43,571 nucleotides of DNA, taken from the NCBI GenBank assembly GCA_964245885.1, contig CAXTOX010000018.1, positions 1 through 43,571 on the forward strand. Reading direction: 5' to 3'. Under the pieces are notes generated by a model. The model was not told the origin of the DNA and ran no database searches. It saw only the letters and a list, made by a program, of their open reading frames with translations. This DNA is from CAHJWO01 sp964245885. Its GTDB lineage: Bacteria; Verrucomicrobiota; Verrucomicrobiia; Chthoniobacterales; SZAS-18. Every line of letters starts with the position of its first letter. Position 1 is the stretch's first letter. A program made the translations under genes and the position numbers. Positions 1 through 8,234 of the stretch are shown piece by piece.

Positions 1-1
1 C

Positions 2-1665
2 GCGCAACGCGCCAACCTGCGCCGGCCGCTGGTCGCCAGTTACGAGCATGTGGACCAGTTCCAGAAGGCGGCCGCACTCCTCCAGTCGGAGATCGATGGG
101 CAGGACGATCTGGCGACGCGTCAGGACCTCTTCCGCGAACTGGTCAACTTTTGCCAGGCCCACGCGCTGACGCGTTGGCTGGAAGACATTTACCAGGCGC
201 GGCTCGCCGCCCAACCGCAGGATTACTTCGTGGTGACAGCCGCGGCGGCTTTGCGGAAGGTCGCCGGCGACCCGCGCGCCGCCTACGCGCTGCTCGACCG
301 GGCGTGTTATTCCGCGCCGGACCCGGCGGCGGCGCTGCGGACCCTCGTGTCCGAGGCCGAATCCTTGGACGAGACCGGGGAGGCGCTCACCCATCAGCGG
401 CGGCTGGTCGGACTGCCAGGTCAAACGAGCGCGGAAAATCTGGAAAAGCTCGCCGCGTTGGAAGAGGCGGATCTGGACGACGGGGCCGCGGCGCGGACCT
501 GGGAACAAATCGTCACGCGTTTTTCGCGCGACACCGCCGCCCTGGGAGCTGCGGCGGACTATTTCACGCGGTCTCGCCGCACCGGTCGCGCCCGCGAACT
601 CCTCGCCACCCTCGTGACGCTCGATCCCGCGGACTTTCACCGTCGATACCAGCTCGCCCAACTCGACCTCCAGGCTGGCGACGGTGTCGGGGCGCGGGCG
701 TGTCTCGAAGCGATCCTTGACCGGACGCCGTGCGAGGCACCCGGGGATCCTTTGACCCCCCCGCGCGAACTCGACCCGGCAACGGACCCGGCCGAGTTCA
801 TGGCCGCGGCGGGCCGGAGTTCCGCCCGTGCGCGCACCGGCACGCCGGACCCGGCGACCGATCCAGCCGCCGCCGGCGGCGAGGCACGCGGCGTGCGCTT
901 GCAAGCCATCGGCCAGTTGTCCCGGCTGCTGTTCTCAAGCGACGGTGTGGCGAACGCCGAGGATCGTCGCCGCTGGCTGGAACGCTGGCACGCCGCCGCC
1001 GCCGCCGGGCTGCGCAACGAACCCCTGACGGCGTTCTTCCAGGCGGGACAGACGGACGCGGTCATCGACCTGATAACCGACTGGCTCGATGCGCCGAAGG
1101 CTTTCGAGGCCGAGCGGTTGGAGAAAATCTTCGTCCTCGCGAGCCTGCGGATGGATAGTGATGCCGCCCTGGCGCGCTGGGTTTGGAACGACAAACCTGC
1201 GGAGCGCGGCGAGCGGAGCGCCCAACTCAGCGAGTCGCTGCAATATTTCCTCTCTACCGGCGGTCATCCTTCACCGGACGCCGTTGCACAGCTCTTCCCG
1301 GCGGATGTCGTCCCGCGCGCGTACCTCTGGCAAACCGCGAGCGGCGTGTTCGCCGACAAACGCTGGTATCCGCAGGCCGTCGAACTGGGTGAGCGCGCGC
1401 TGGCTCTGCCGGGCGGCAGCCTGGCCGCCGATGCGTTCCAACTCGCTCAATGGGAACTCGACACGGGCCGGGTGGACGCGGCGCGCGGGGTCTTGCGCCG
1501 GGCGGTGGATGAGTCGGAGGGTATTTCCTACGGTCCGGCGGGGAACGACGCCGTCTTTGCTGACTTGCGCGCCTACTATTTCCTTTTGCCGCCGGCCGAA
1601 CGCACCGGCTTCGTGGCGGAATACCTGCGGCGGCTGCAAACGCGCCACGGCAGCGCGATCCACGC
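2..1665 (+). CDS. Large TPR-repeat protein, N-terminal part (partial)
   Basis: The frame is open from the first bases of the window, so the true start lies upstream; GTG at 50 is only the first start-like codon. It runs to the N gap at 1666. The translation is an Ala/Leu/Arg-rich string of degenerate helical pairs of tetratricopeptide type, for example around residues 60-90 and 150-210 counted from position 50, where short helices alternate with phrases such as LDPADFHRRYQLAQL. TPR arrays bind proteins and scaffold complexes; no catalytic domain is visible. The same style continues after the gap at 1676-4083, so I read both parts as one gene of more than 1,340 residues. Function, partner and location cannot be assigned. 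Confidence 0.75.
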
Positions 1666-1675
1666 NNNNNNNNNN
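1666..1675. other. Assembly gap (10 N) inside the TPR gene
   Basis: Ten N. The upstream frame has codon starts at positions 2 modulo 3 and the downstream frame at 1 modulo 3, so a continuous gene needs a true gap length of 2 modulo 3, not 10. Confidence 0.95.
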
Positions 1676-4083
1676 TGGCGGCGGCGTTGTTGGACGGCCT
1701 GCAAGGCGAGGAGGAGGCGGCGGGCCGCGAGCTGGACCGGATTGTGGACCTGGGTCTTCTCGACGGCAGGCAAGGCGCGGACCCCGCCGACGCGCGGCGC
1801 TGGAACTACCTTTTCGCCTGCGGCACGCAACTCCAAGCGTGGCACCTGGACCGGCTGGCGGCTCACATGTGGCGGCGCGGGCTGGCGGGTGCGTCCGCCT
1901 TCGACCGGCGCGACCCTGACGTGAGTAACCTTCTCGGCGAAATCCGGCTGCACCAACTCGTCGCCGAGGTTACGACCGCCGTCGATCCGCAGGAGGTGAC
2001 GGAACGGGTCACGGAATACCTGCAAGAGAGGCCTCCGCTGATCACGCTGGCCTCGGCGGCCTCGGTGCTCGTGAACGTCGGTCAGTACGCCGCCGCGATC
2101 CAAATCTACGAACGCCTCCGCCGGGAAGCGCCGGCGGACCCGGAGTACCCGCGCGCCTTGCTGCTCGCGCAGGAGGCTGCCGGTGATCTGGCGGCGGTGG
2201 AGGAAGGGTTGACCGCGACGCCCGCCAGCCCTCTCGTCGGCCGGACCGAACTTCTCCTCCGGAGGGCGCGTCTGGCTGACACAGTCGGCGAAACCGACCG
2301 GCCCGGTCGTCTGCTGCTCCAGGCGCGGCAGGCCGATCCCGGCGCTCTGCCGATCCTACGGTTTCTCACGCTGATCCTGGAACGCGAGAAACGGCTCGAC
2401 GACGTGGCGGCAGTCTGGAGCGAAGCTTCCAAACATGATCCGGGCCTGGGTTCGCTTGCCGCCATGGCCGCCTTGGAAATTCGACGCGGCCGCAAGGAAG
2501 CGGCGTTCATCCTGGCGCGCGACGCCCCGGAGCCGTCTTCCGAAGCAGAGCAAACGGGGTGGTTCGTCAGCCGCGTCGGCATCTATCTGTCTTCCGGGCA
2601 CGGCCAGGAAGCGGTCGAACTCGCGCGGCAGCGGGTGCGGGAAGGCAAGACGGCCGGCATCACCCAGGCCTGCACCACGCTCGCGCAGCAAGGGCAAACG
2701 GCGGCGGCGCGGGAGCTTCTCGCGGCGGCGGTGCGTTCAGCCCGCGACCCGCTCACGCGCTACCAGCTCCAGGCGGCGCTCCTGAAAGAAATCTGCGCGG
2801 CGCACGACGGCCCGACGGAAGATTTCGTCCGCGGGATGCGGCGGCTGGAACGGTTCGCCGCGGCCGTACCCGGCCAGCGGGAAGGTTACCTGAACGACCG
2901 TTATTCCTTCGCGATGATGCGTGGCGCCACGGATTGGCTGGAGGGCGAGCTGAAAAGGGAATGGGATAACGGCCAGGGCGACGTGGCTCCGGGAGACCGG
3001 CTTGCGGATCTCTACATCGCAACGAAGCAGTGGGAGCCGTTGCACCAGTTGGTCGCGGCGGTCGACCGTCGGCCAAACCTACCCGAAGGAACACTCTTTT
3101 CCCTGGAATCGCGGCTGTTGAGGGCCGGACATGCCGAGTGGGCGCTGCCGGTCTCGGACCGGCTCTGCCGCCGGTTCCCGCGAAACACCGAGTACGCCGT
3201 CACGCGCGCCCGCGCGCTCTGGCAGGCCGGACAGCGCGACGGGGCCGCGCGGCTCTTGGAAAGACTCGACGCGGGGGCCGTGTTCCGCGACGACTTCTCC
3301 GATCAGGCGGCGTTGGCATATGAGGAATTCGGAGAACGCTCCCGCGCGGTCAACTCGCTGGAACGCACGACCGCACTCGACCCGTTGGCGCTGCGTTCCG
3401 CGCCGTTGTACTGCCGGCTGTCCGGGTTCTACCTGGAAGACCACCGGTTCGAGGACGCGTACCGATTGCTCGGGATCGTTTATCGAAACCCGGCGCAAGC
3501 GGACATGAACCCGCTCGTCGACTACCTCGCGGCTGCCGGCCGGTTGAGAGTCGACGCCGCCGGTGAGGTGCCCGGCGGGGAGTTGCCGCTGACTTTCCTG
3601 CGCCGTGCGCAGTTGCTCGCCGCCGTCCATGATCGGCTGACCCGGACCGAGAGGGGAGACGAAGCGTTCCGGCTGGCGGGGGCGCATCCGGAGCTTCTCT
3701 CGGCGGTGCCCAAGTTGGTGGTTGCTCTGCGTCAGAACGCCACTTCCGAGCAGGTCCCGGCTTTGACGAAGCTGCTGGAAGAAGCCAGCCGCCAAGCTGG
3801 GCACCCCTCCGAACTCCTGCGAAGCGAATTGGCAAAGCTCTACGTTCGCCGGGCCGAACTGGCGACGGCGAGCCAGCCGCCGCAGCCGGGCGAGGCCCTG
3901 AACTTTCTCACGCAGGCGTACGAACTGGCACCGGACGATTTCAACGTCGCCCGGCCGCTGGCGGTCGCCTTCCGCGCACAGGGTCAGGTGGCGCGGGCGG
4001 AGAAGGTGCTCGCGCCGTTCCTCGAAGCGGGGACGCTCCCGACGGAGCAGGCGGCCGCCCGGCTGGTCCTGGCTCCGAAGTGA
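1676..4083 (+). CDS. Large TPR-repeat protein, C-terminal part
   Basis: About 800 residues are readable from the first complete codon at 1678 to the TGA at 4081-4083. Repeated helix pairs are visible, for example YAAAIQIYERLRREAPADPE, LLQARQADPGALPILRFL and FLTQAYELAPDDFNVARPL near the end. These match the A-G-x-Y / A-x-x-x-x-P pattern of TPR repeats. No signal peptide can be judged because the N terminus is outside the window. The gene converges on purE, with only 19 bp between the two stop codons. It is a probable scaffold or secretion/outer-membrane-associated TPR protein; the exact role is unknown. Confidence 0.8.
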
Positions 4084-4102
4084 CGACCCGGCACGGGGAA
4101 AG

Positions 4103-4534
4103 TCACCCGAGCATCGTCACCGTGAACCGCGCCGCGTCGGCTGCGCCTTCCGCGCCGATGCGGAACGTCGCCACGGGCACTCCCGCCGGCATCTGGACGA
4201 TCGAGAGCAACGAATCGAGTCCCGCCAACGCGCGGGAGCTCACCGGCACGCCGAGCACGGGAAGCGGGCTGATGGCGGCAGCCATCCCCGGCAGGTGGGC
4301 CGCGCCACCCGCGCCCGCAATGATGCAGCGCAAGCCCCGCGCGTGCGCCTGGCTTGCGTACTCGAAGAGGAGGCCTGGCGTGCGGTGCGCGCTGACGACC
4401 TTCGTCTCGTAGGCGACCCCGGCTTCGCGGAGGACGCGCGCGGCCGCGCTCATCGTCGGCCAATCCGACGCGCTGCCCATGATGATGCCCACCAGCGGGG
4501 CAGGGGATTCGGCGGGCGGCATGGCTCCGGTCAC
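4103..4534 (-). CDS. purE: PurE, N5-carboxyaminoimidazole ribonucleotide mutase (short C terminus)
   Basis: PurE converts N5-CAIR to CAIR in de novo purine synthesis. With the GTG start the protein has 143 residues. Class I motifs are clear: IIMGSASDWPTM at residues 17-28, VVSAHRTP with the catalytic-type His50, IIAGAGGAAHLPGM (71-84) and SLLSIVQMPAGVPVAT (108-123). Family members are usually about 160-170 residues; this one stops right after the segment equivalent to AAQILA, so the last helix is missing and I find no continuation in other frames. The GTG overlaps the ridA stop (GTGA); an ATG four codons in is an alternative start. No purK adjoins it. Confidence 0.88.
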   Translation of the reverse strand: MTGAMPPAESPAPLVGIIMGSASDWPTMSAAARVLREAGVAYETKVVSAHRTPGLLFEYASQAHARGLRCIIAGAGGAAHLPGMAAAISPLPVLGVPVSSRALAGLDSLLSIVQMPAGVPVATFRIGAEGAADAARFTVTMLG

Positions 4535-5049
4535 GGATGCGCCGCCGATACCGGGTAAACGGCGACGGCTTCGATCTCAATGAGCAAATCCGGGTTGACC
4601 AGGCCGGCGACTCCTACCGTCGAGCGCGCGGGTTTGACCGGGCACTCCGCCGTGCCGAAGAATTTTCCGTAGGCCTCGAACCAGCCGGGATAGTCAAATT
4701 TCCCTTCCTTCGTTTTGTCGGCGACCACGTAGACGCGGAGGTAAATCACGTCCTTCAGCGTGAGTCCGGCTTCCTGCAGGCGGGCCTCGATCTGTTTGAG
4801 CGCGCCGATGCCTTGGGTCCTGGTGTCGCCGTAGCGGGCCGGGTTCCCGGCGGGTGCGGATTCGTCGGCGACCGGCGGCACCGTGCCGCTCGTGTAAAAC
4901 AGCGCGCGGTTCGCGGGCACGGAGACCGCGGCGGAAATGGGCAAGTTGGTCGGACCGAGGAAGGCCACGTCGTCCGGCGGTCCCGCGAAGGCATGGGAAG
5001 CGATCAGGCAGGCGAGAACCGCGGTGGCTCGGAACAAACGTTTTTTCAT
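4531..5049 (-). CDS. Secreted RidA (YjgF/YER057c) family protein
   Basis: RidA proteins hydrolyse reactive enamine/imine intermediates to ketones and ammonia. Of 172 residues, the first 22 form a signal peptide (MKKR start, hydrophobic AVLACLIASHA, AFA cleavage site), followed by a full Rid domain. The signature region PARSTVGVAG (140-149) keeps the catalytic-type Arg142, and LLIEIEAVAVY (155-165) keeps the conserved Glu. Most RidA proteins are cytosolic, so an exported copy is unusual. Its ATG overlaps the stop of the amine oxidase (ATGA) and its stop overlaps the purE start, giving a translationally coupled operon. Inference: it clears imines made by the exported oxidase. Confidence 0.85.
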   Translation of the reverse strand: MKKRLFRATAVLACLIASHAFAGPPDDVAFLGPTNLPISAAVSVPANRALFYTSGTVPPVADESAPAGNPARYGDTRTQGIGALKQIEARLQEAGLTLKDVIYLRVYVVADKTKEGKFDYPGWFEAYGKFFGTAECPVKPARSTVGVAGLVNPDLLIEIEAVAVYPVSAAHP

Positions 5050-6645
5050 GACGGCGATGTTTGGGCGGCGCGCTCGATCAGGTTCTTGACCACGGCCTTG
5101 GCGGACTCAAAGGCTCCGGCCATCCATCCGCCCAAATAGGTGAGGTGTTCGCCCGCGAAGTAGAACGGACCGTCCGGCTCGTTGAGCACCGGGTAATATT
5201 TAGCGCGCGCTTCCTCGCTCCACACGGCCCATCCGCCCAAGTTATAGGGGATGCGCTGCCACGCGACCGAAAACGCGTTCTGGAACTCGGCGTCATACTG
5301 CGGGTGCAGCTTCCTGCCCNNNNNNNNNNGCTTGGCGTTCGGCGGGCGAGAGGCGTCCGATCTCCATCGCGTCCTGGCCGAAGTGATAGTAGCCGATGAC
5401 CACGCCGCCGCTCGTGCCGAGATACCCGTAGTTGGGATAAAAGATTTGCGTGATGTTTTGGTCCGTCCAACTGATGCCGCCGAAGATGCGGTCGTCCTCC
5501 TCCCAGAAGCGGCGCTTGAACTGCAACCCGATCTTTCCCACGTCCATGTAGGGCACCGCGCGGACCGCTTCCGCGATCTCCGGCGAGAAGTCCGCCGGGA
5601 TGCCCCGCAACACACTCAGAGGGATCGTACAGATGCAGTAATCGCCCTGCACCTCGCGCGTTGTTCCTTCGATGCGATCCTCGACGACGACCCGGACCCC
5701 GCCCTGCGGCGTGCGGCGGATTTCACGTACCTCCGTCCAGTAGCGGATGCGGTCGCCCACGCGCTTTTCAAACGCCTTGGCGATGCCGTCGATCCCGCCC
5801 ACCGGCTGGAAGGTCGTCGGCTGCTGGTCAAACTGGTGCTCGAACCCGAGGTGCTTGCCGAAGCCTGCCTTGATGATCGACTCGAAGTCCAGCGGGTCGC
5901 TCAACTTTCCAGGGTGCGCCCCCGCCGCCGGCAGATCGTCGTACACGAAGCCGCGGCTTTCCGAAGCGTGGTCGAGGGCGCTGGCGTTCGCGGTGGGTTT
6001 GTAGACGAGGTCGGGCGACAACCCGGCGTCGCCGCGCAGGTATTCGATGAGGGCTTCCTTGTCGTCGGCGGTCAGCGGTCGGTCGACCGCGTCGCGCCGG
6101 ACGGCTTTTGCCAACAGCTCGTCCACGTAGCCGCGCAGGTCCGCGTGCGCCTCGCGCAGACGGACCTTCGGCACGCCTTTGACCAGGTAGTACGCCGCCT
6201 CGTTGACGTTGTTGAAAACCTCGATGGGCACGCCGAGTTCGCGGCAGTAGCCTAGCGTCGTGGTGTGATGACCCGGGATGCGCGCGGGTCCCGGGTTCAT
6301 GTAGCCGCCTTCGGTGAACCGGGCGACCTGCTCGGGCCCGTCGATCTCGGTCTGGCGGTCGCCCGGACGCACGGTCCAGCAGCGTCCGCCCACGCGGGCG
6401 CGCGCCTCGAACAACTCGCAGTCGAACCCGTGCTTGGTAAGTTCGTAGGCCGCGGACATCCCGGCCAGCCCGGCCCCAAGGATCAACACGCGGCGGCGCT
6501 TGCCCGCCGGGAGGTTGGTGGGAGGAAGGGGCTGCTGCGCGTCCGCCGACGCCGGCCTGCCCAGGAGATCGAGCGCCAGCATGGCCCCCGTCGCTGCCGC
6601 ACTGCCGTAGCGACCCACCCGTCTGACGAAATCCCTGCGAGTCAT
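5046..6645 (-). CDS. Tat-exported flavin monoamine oxidase family protein (gap inside)
   Basis: A FAD-dependent amine/amino-acid oxidase. The N terminus TRRDFVRR followed by a hydrophobic stretch and ASADAQ is a twin-arginine signal. The Rossmann motif LILGAGLAGMSAAYEL (residues 54-69) and ELFEARARVGGRCWT bind FAD. Near the C terminus YFAGEHLTYLGGWMAGA is the second FAD contact of the family. A 10-N gap at 5320-5329 separates SPAERQA from GRKLHPQYDAEF; the two frames imply a true gap length divisible by three. The total is about 530 residues, normal for the family. It heads the operon with ridA and purE. The substrate is unknown: L-amino acid, polyamine or another amine are all possible. Confidence 0.85.
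5320..5329. other. Assembly gap (10 N) inside the amine oxidase gene
   Basis: Ten N between the catalytic-domain part and the C-terminal FAD-contact part of the oxidase. Frame comparison implies a real length of 0 modulo 3. Confidence 0.95.
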
Positions 6646-6720
6646 TTCAGAGACATGGTCTAGCGGGAATCAGCGGTCGAGCAAACAACAAATTGCGTTG
6701 CCGCGCCACTTGCCCATACA

Positions 6721-6966
6721 ATGCCGGCCGTTCACCCTGATCCGACTCGTATGGTTTTACCGAATGGCATCCTTTGGCCCGCCGGGCAGTTGCTGGTGGC
6801 GCGTGCGCACACGTTCTCGGTTCACCTGACCTGGCCAACGACCCAGGCGATCATCGCGCTGATCGCCGGAGTGCTCGTGCTGGTTCGCCCGAAGAACCTG
6901 AACCTGATCGTCGCCGCCTACTTGATCCTGCTCGGGGTGCTCGGGATCGTGCAGATTTCGTTCTGA
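6721..6966 (+). CDS. DUF3096-type small membrane protein
   Basis: 81 residues with the ATG at 6721, or 71 from the ATG at 6751. The C-terminal half carries two hydrophobic helices, AIIALIAGVLVLV and LIVAAYLILLGVLGIVQ, joined by a short basic loop RPKNLN. This is the compact pattern of DUF3096 proteins, which have no known function. The 75 bp between its start and the divergent amine oxidase (6646-6720) must hold both promoters. Neither candidate start has an evident Shine-Dalgarno. The 3' end is 3 bp from the convergent receiver gene. Confidence 0.6.
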   Translation: MPAVHPDPTRMVLPNGILWPAGQLLVARAHTFSVHLTWPTTQAIIALIAGVLVLVRPKNLNLIVAAYLILLGVLGIVQISF

Positions 6967-6969
6967 CGG

Positions 6970-7425
6970 TCAGCGCGCCGCCGCGTGGATGGTCTCGTCG
7001 ATGGTGCGGCGCAGTTCGTCGATGTCGATGGGCTTGGTGACGTACGCCTGCGCGCCAAGCTCGTGCATCCGCTCGATCTGGTCGCCCATCGCGTNNNNNN
7101 NNNNGACCACGACCACCGGGACGGCCACCGTCATCGGGTCGTTCCGCAAGGCCCGCAACACGTCCGCGCCGTCCATGTCGATCAGGTGTACGTCGAGCAG
7201 GATCAGGTCGGGCCGCTCCGTGCGGGCGATCTCCAGCCCTACGCCGCCGCGCGTCGCGCTCAGGAGGTGAAGCGATTTGTTGAGGGCCAGCAGACGTTCG
7301 ATCAGTTCGAGGTTGATGAGGGCCGCGGCCTTCTCGGCAGGCTCATCGACGGACTGTGCAGCGGCGGAGAGGATCGCCCTACAGCCAAGCCACACGGCGA
7401 CCAGAGAGATCGGATGCGTCTTCAT
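6970..7425 (-). CDS. Degenerate receiver-domain protein with signal-like N terminus (gap inside)
   Basis: ATG at 7425 is preceded by GGAGGG with 6-nt spacing, a good ribosome site that decides the start. Residues 1-24 (MKTHPISLVAV...SAAAQ) resemble a weak signal peptide or membrane anchor. From about residue 37 the protein matches a CheY-like receiver of the type at the C terminus of hybrid kinases: LELIERLLAL, RPDLILLDVHLIDMDG with the phospho-acceptor Asp, and AYVTKPIDIDEL with the conserved Lys. The first beta strand and its acidic pair (usually VEDN) are absent. The gap at 7095-7104 lies after VPVVVV and keeps frame with DAMGDQ. It may be a remnant of a hybrid kinase or a rebuilt protein; phosphorylation is doubtful. 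Confidence 0.65.
   Translation of the reverse strand: MKTHPISLVAVWLGCRAILSAAAQSVDEPAEKAAALINLELIERLLALNKSLHLLSATRGGVGLEIARTERPDLILLDVHLIDMDGADVLRALRNDPMTVAVPVVVVXXXXAMGDQIERMHELGAQAYVTKPIDIDELRRTIDETIHAAAR
7095..7104. other. Assembly gap (10 N) inside the receiver gene
   Basis: The only gap, apart from the disrupted 37893 site, whose length of 10 leaves the reading frame intact on both sides. Confidence 0.95.
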
Positions 7426-7510
7426 GGGACGCCCTCCGAGAAAGCAGTTTGTTGCCAGCGTCTTGCAGCGAACGCCGGGCATGGCATCTAACGCGCTCCC
7501 AGCAAAATAA

Positions 7511-7546
7511 GAAACCCCGTTTCGCAGCAGCGCGAAACGGGGTTTC
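7511..7546 (-). terminator. Intrinsic terminator of the HU gene
   Basis: A perfect 15-bp stem (GAAACCCCGTTTCGC and its complement) closes a 6-nt loop. On the minus strand it is followed by TTATTTTGCT. It lies 29 bp after the HU stop and upstream of the receiver gene. Confidence 0.85.
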
Positions 7547-7575
7547 TCGGGTGGGGGGGAAATATGCGATGCTTC

Positions 7576-7851
7576 CTACAGGACGTTCTTGAGTTCTTTG
7601 CCGACCGACAACTTGACCGTGCGTGCGCGTCGGATGGTCACCGGCTCATGGGTTTTTGGATGAATGGCGGCGCGGGCTTTTCTTTCAACAACTTTAAACG
7701 TTCCAAATCCGATCAGTTGCACTGCCTTGTCACGCTGCAAACCGGCTTTGATCCCCTCAACGACAAGGGAAACCGCCCGGCTAGCCGCAACCCGACTCGT
7801 CTGGCGACCCATCCCTTTCTGAACGAAGTCGATCAAACCAGCCTTATTCAT
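7576..7851 (-). CDS. HU/IHF-family nucleoid DNA-binding protein
   Basis: 91 residues when started at the ATG at 7851 (MNKAGLIDFVQK), which matches the family length; the frame is open further upstream but that part is not HU-like. It contains the helical dimerisation half, then LIGFGTFKVVERKARAAIHPKT, the typical GFGTF.. / R.ar.grNP-like arm region, and ends KLSVGKELKNVL. The usual GRNP proline motif is altered to AIHPKTHEP, still supplying a Pro at the arm tip. HU bends and compacts DNA. It has its own promoter and a strong terminator, so it is monocistronic. Confidence 0.9.
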   Translation of the reverse strand: MNKAGLIDFVQKGMGRQTSRVAASRAVSLVVEGIKAGLQRDKAVQLIGFGTFKVVERKARAAIHPKTHEPVTIRRARTVKLSVGKELKNVL

Positions 7852-7909
7852 TCCGGTGGATTGCTTTTGCCACGCGGAATCGCCGACCAGAACAAAAACT
7901 GATGTCCAC

Positions 7910-7938
7910 ATAGTGATTTGTACGAGCGGTGGCGTCAA
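7910..7938 (-). promoter_or_regulatory. Possible promoter of the HU gene
   Basis: On the minus strand TTGACG (7933-7938) and CACTAT (7910-7915) are 17 bp apart, giving a leader of about 50 nt before the HU start. The -35 is good and the -10 is weak. Confidence 0.35.
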
Positions 7939-7992
7939 CAAATAATTTGCCACAATCTCGACTTTCTAGCTTGGACCGGTCGAAGAAAAAAG

Positions 7993-8020
7993 TTGCCATT
8001 CTCAGGCCGGCCGGCATATT
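7993..8020 (+). promoter_or_regulatory. Possible promoter of tRNA-Gln
   Basis: TTGCCA (7993-7998) and CATATT (8015-8020) are separated by 16 bp. Transcription would begin roughly ten bases before the mature tRNA 5' end at 8036. It is divergent from the HU promoter. Confidence 0.45.
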
Positions 8021-8035
8021 TGCAGCCCTTCACGA

Positions 8036-8109
8036 TGCCTCGTGGTGTAATGGTAGCACAAGTGACTCTGAATCACTTTGTCAAGGTTCGAGTCCTTGCG
8101 AGGCAGCCA
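8036..8109 (+). tRNA. tRNA-Gln (CTG anticodon)
   Basis: The acceptor stem TGCCTCG pairs with CGAGGCA, the anticodon arm AGTGA-CTCTGAA-TCACT gives anticodon CTG, and the T arm contains GGTTCGAGTCC. The discriminator is G and CCA is encoded (8107-8109). The U1-A72 first pair is typical of tRNA-Gln. Confidence 0.95.
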
Positions 8110-8234
8110 TCCGCTGACGAATGGCATTCGTAGGCCGGAACGAACCCGCGCGCAACTCCTTCATTCAGGGAGTGTTGCCCGGCCGGAGCAACCGCGCGGT
8201 GTTCGCGATCATGGAGGCCGGGCATGGAAAAAAG

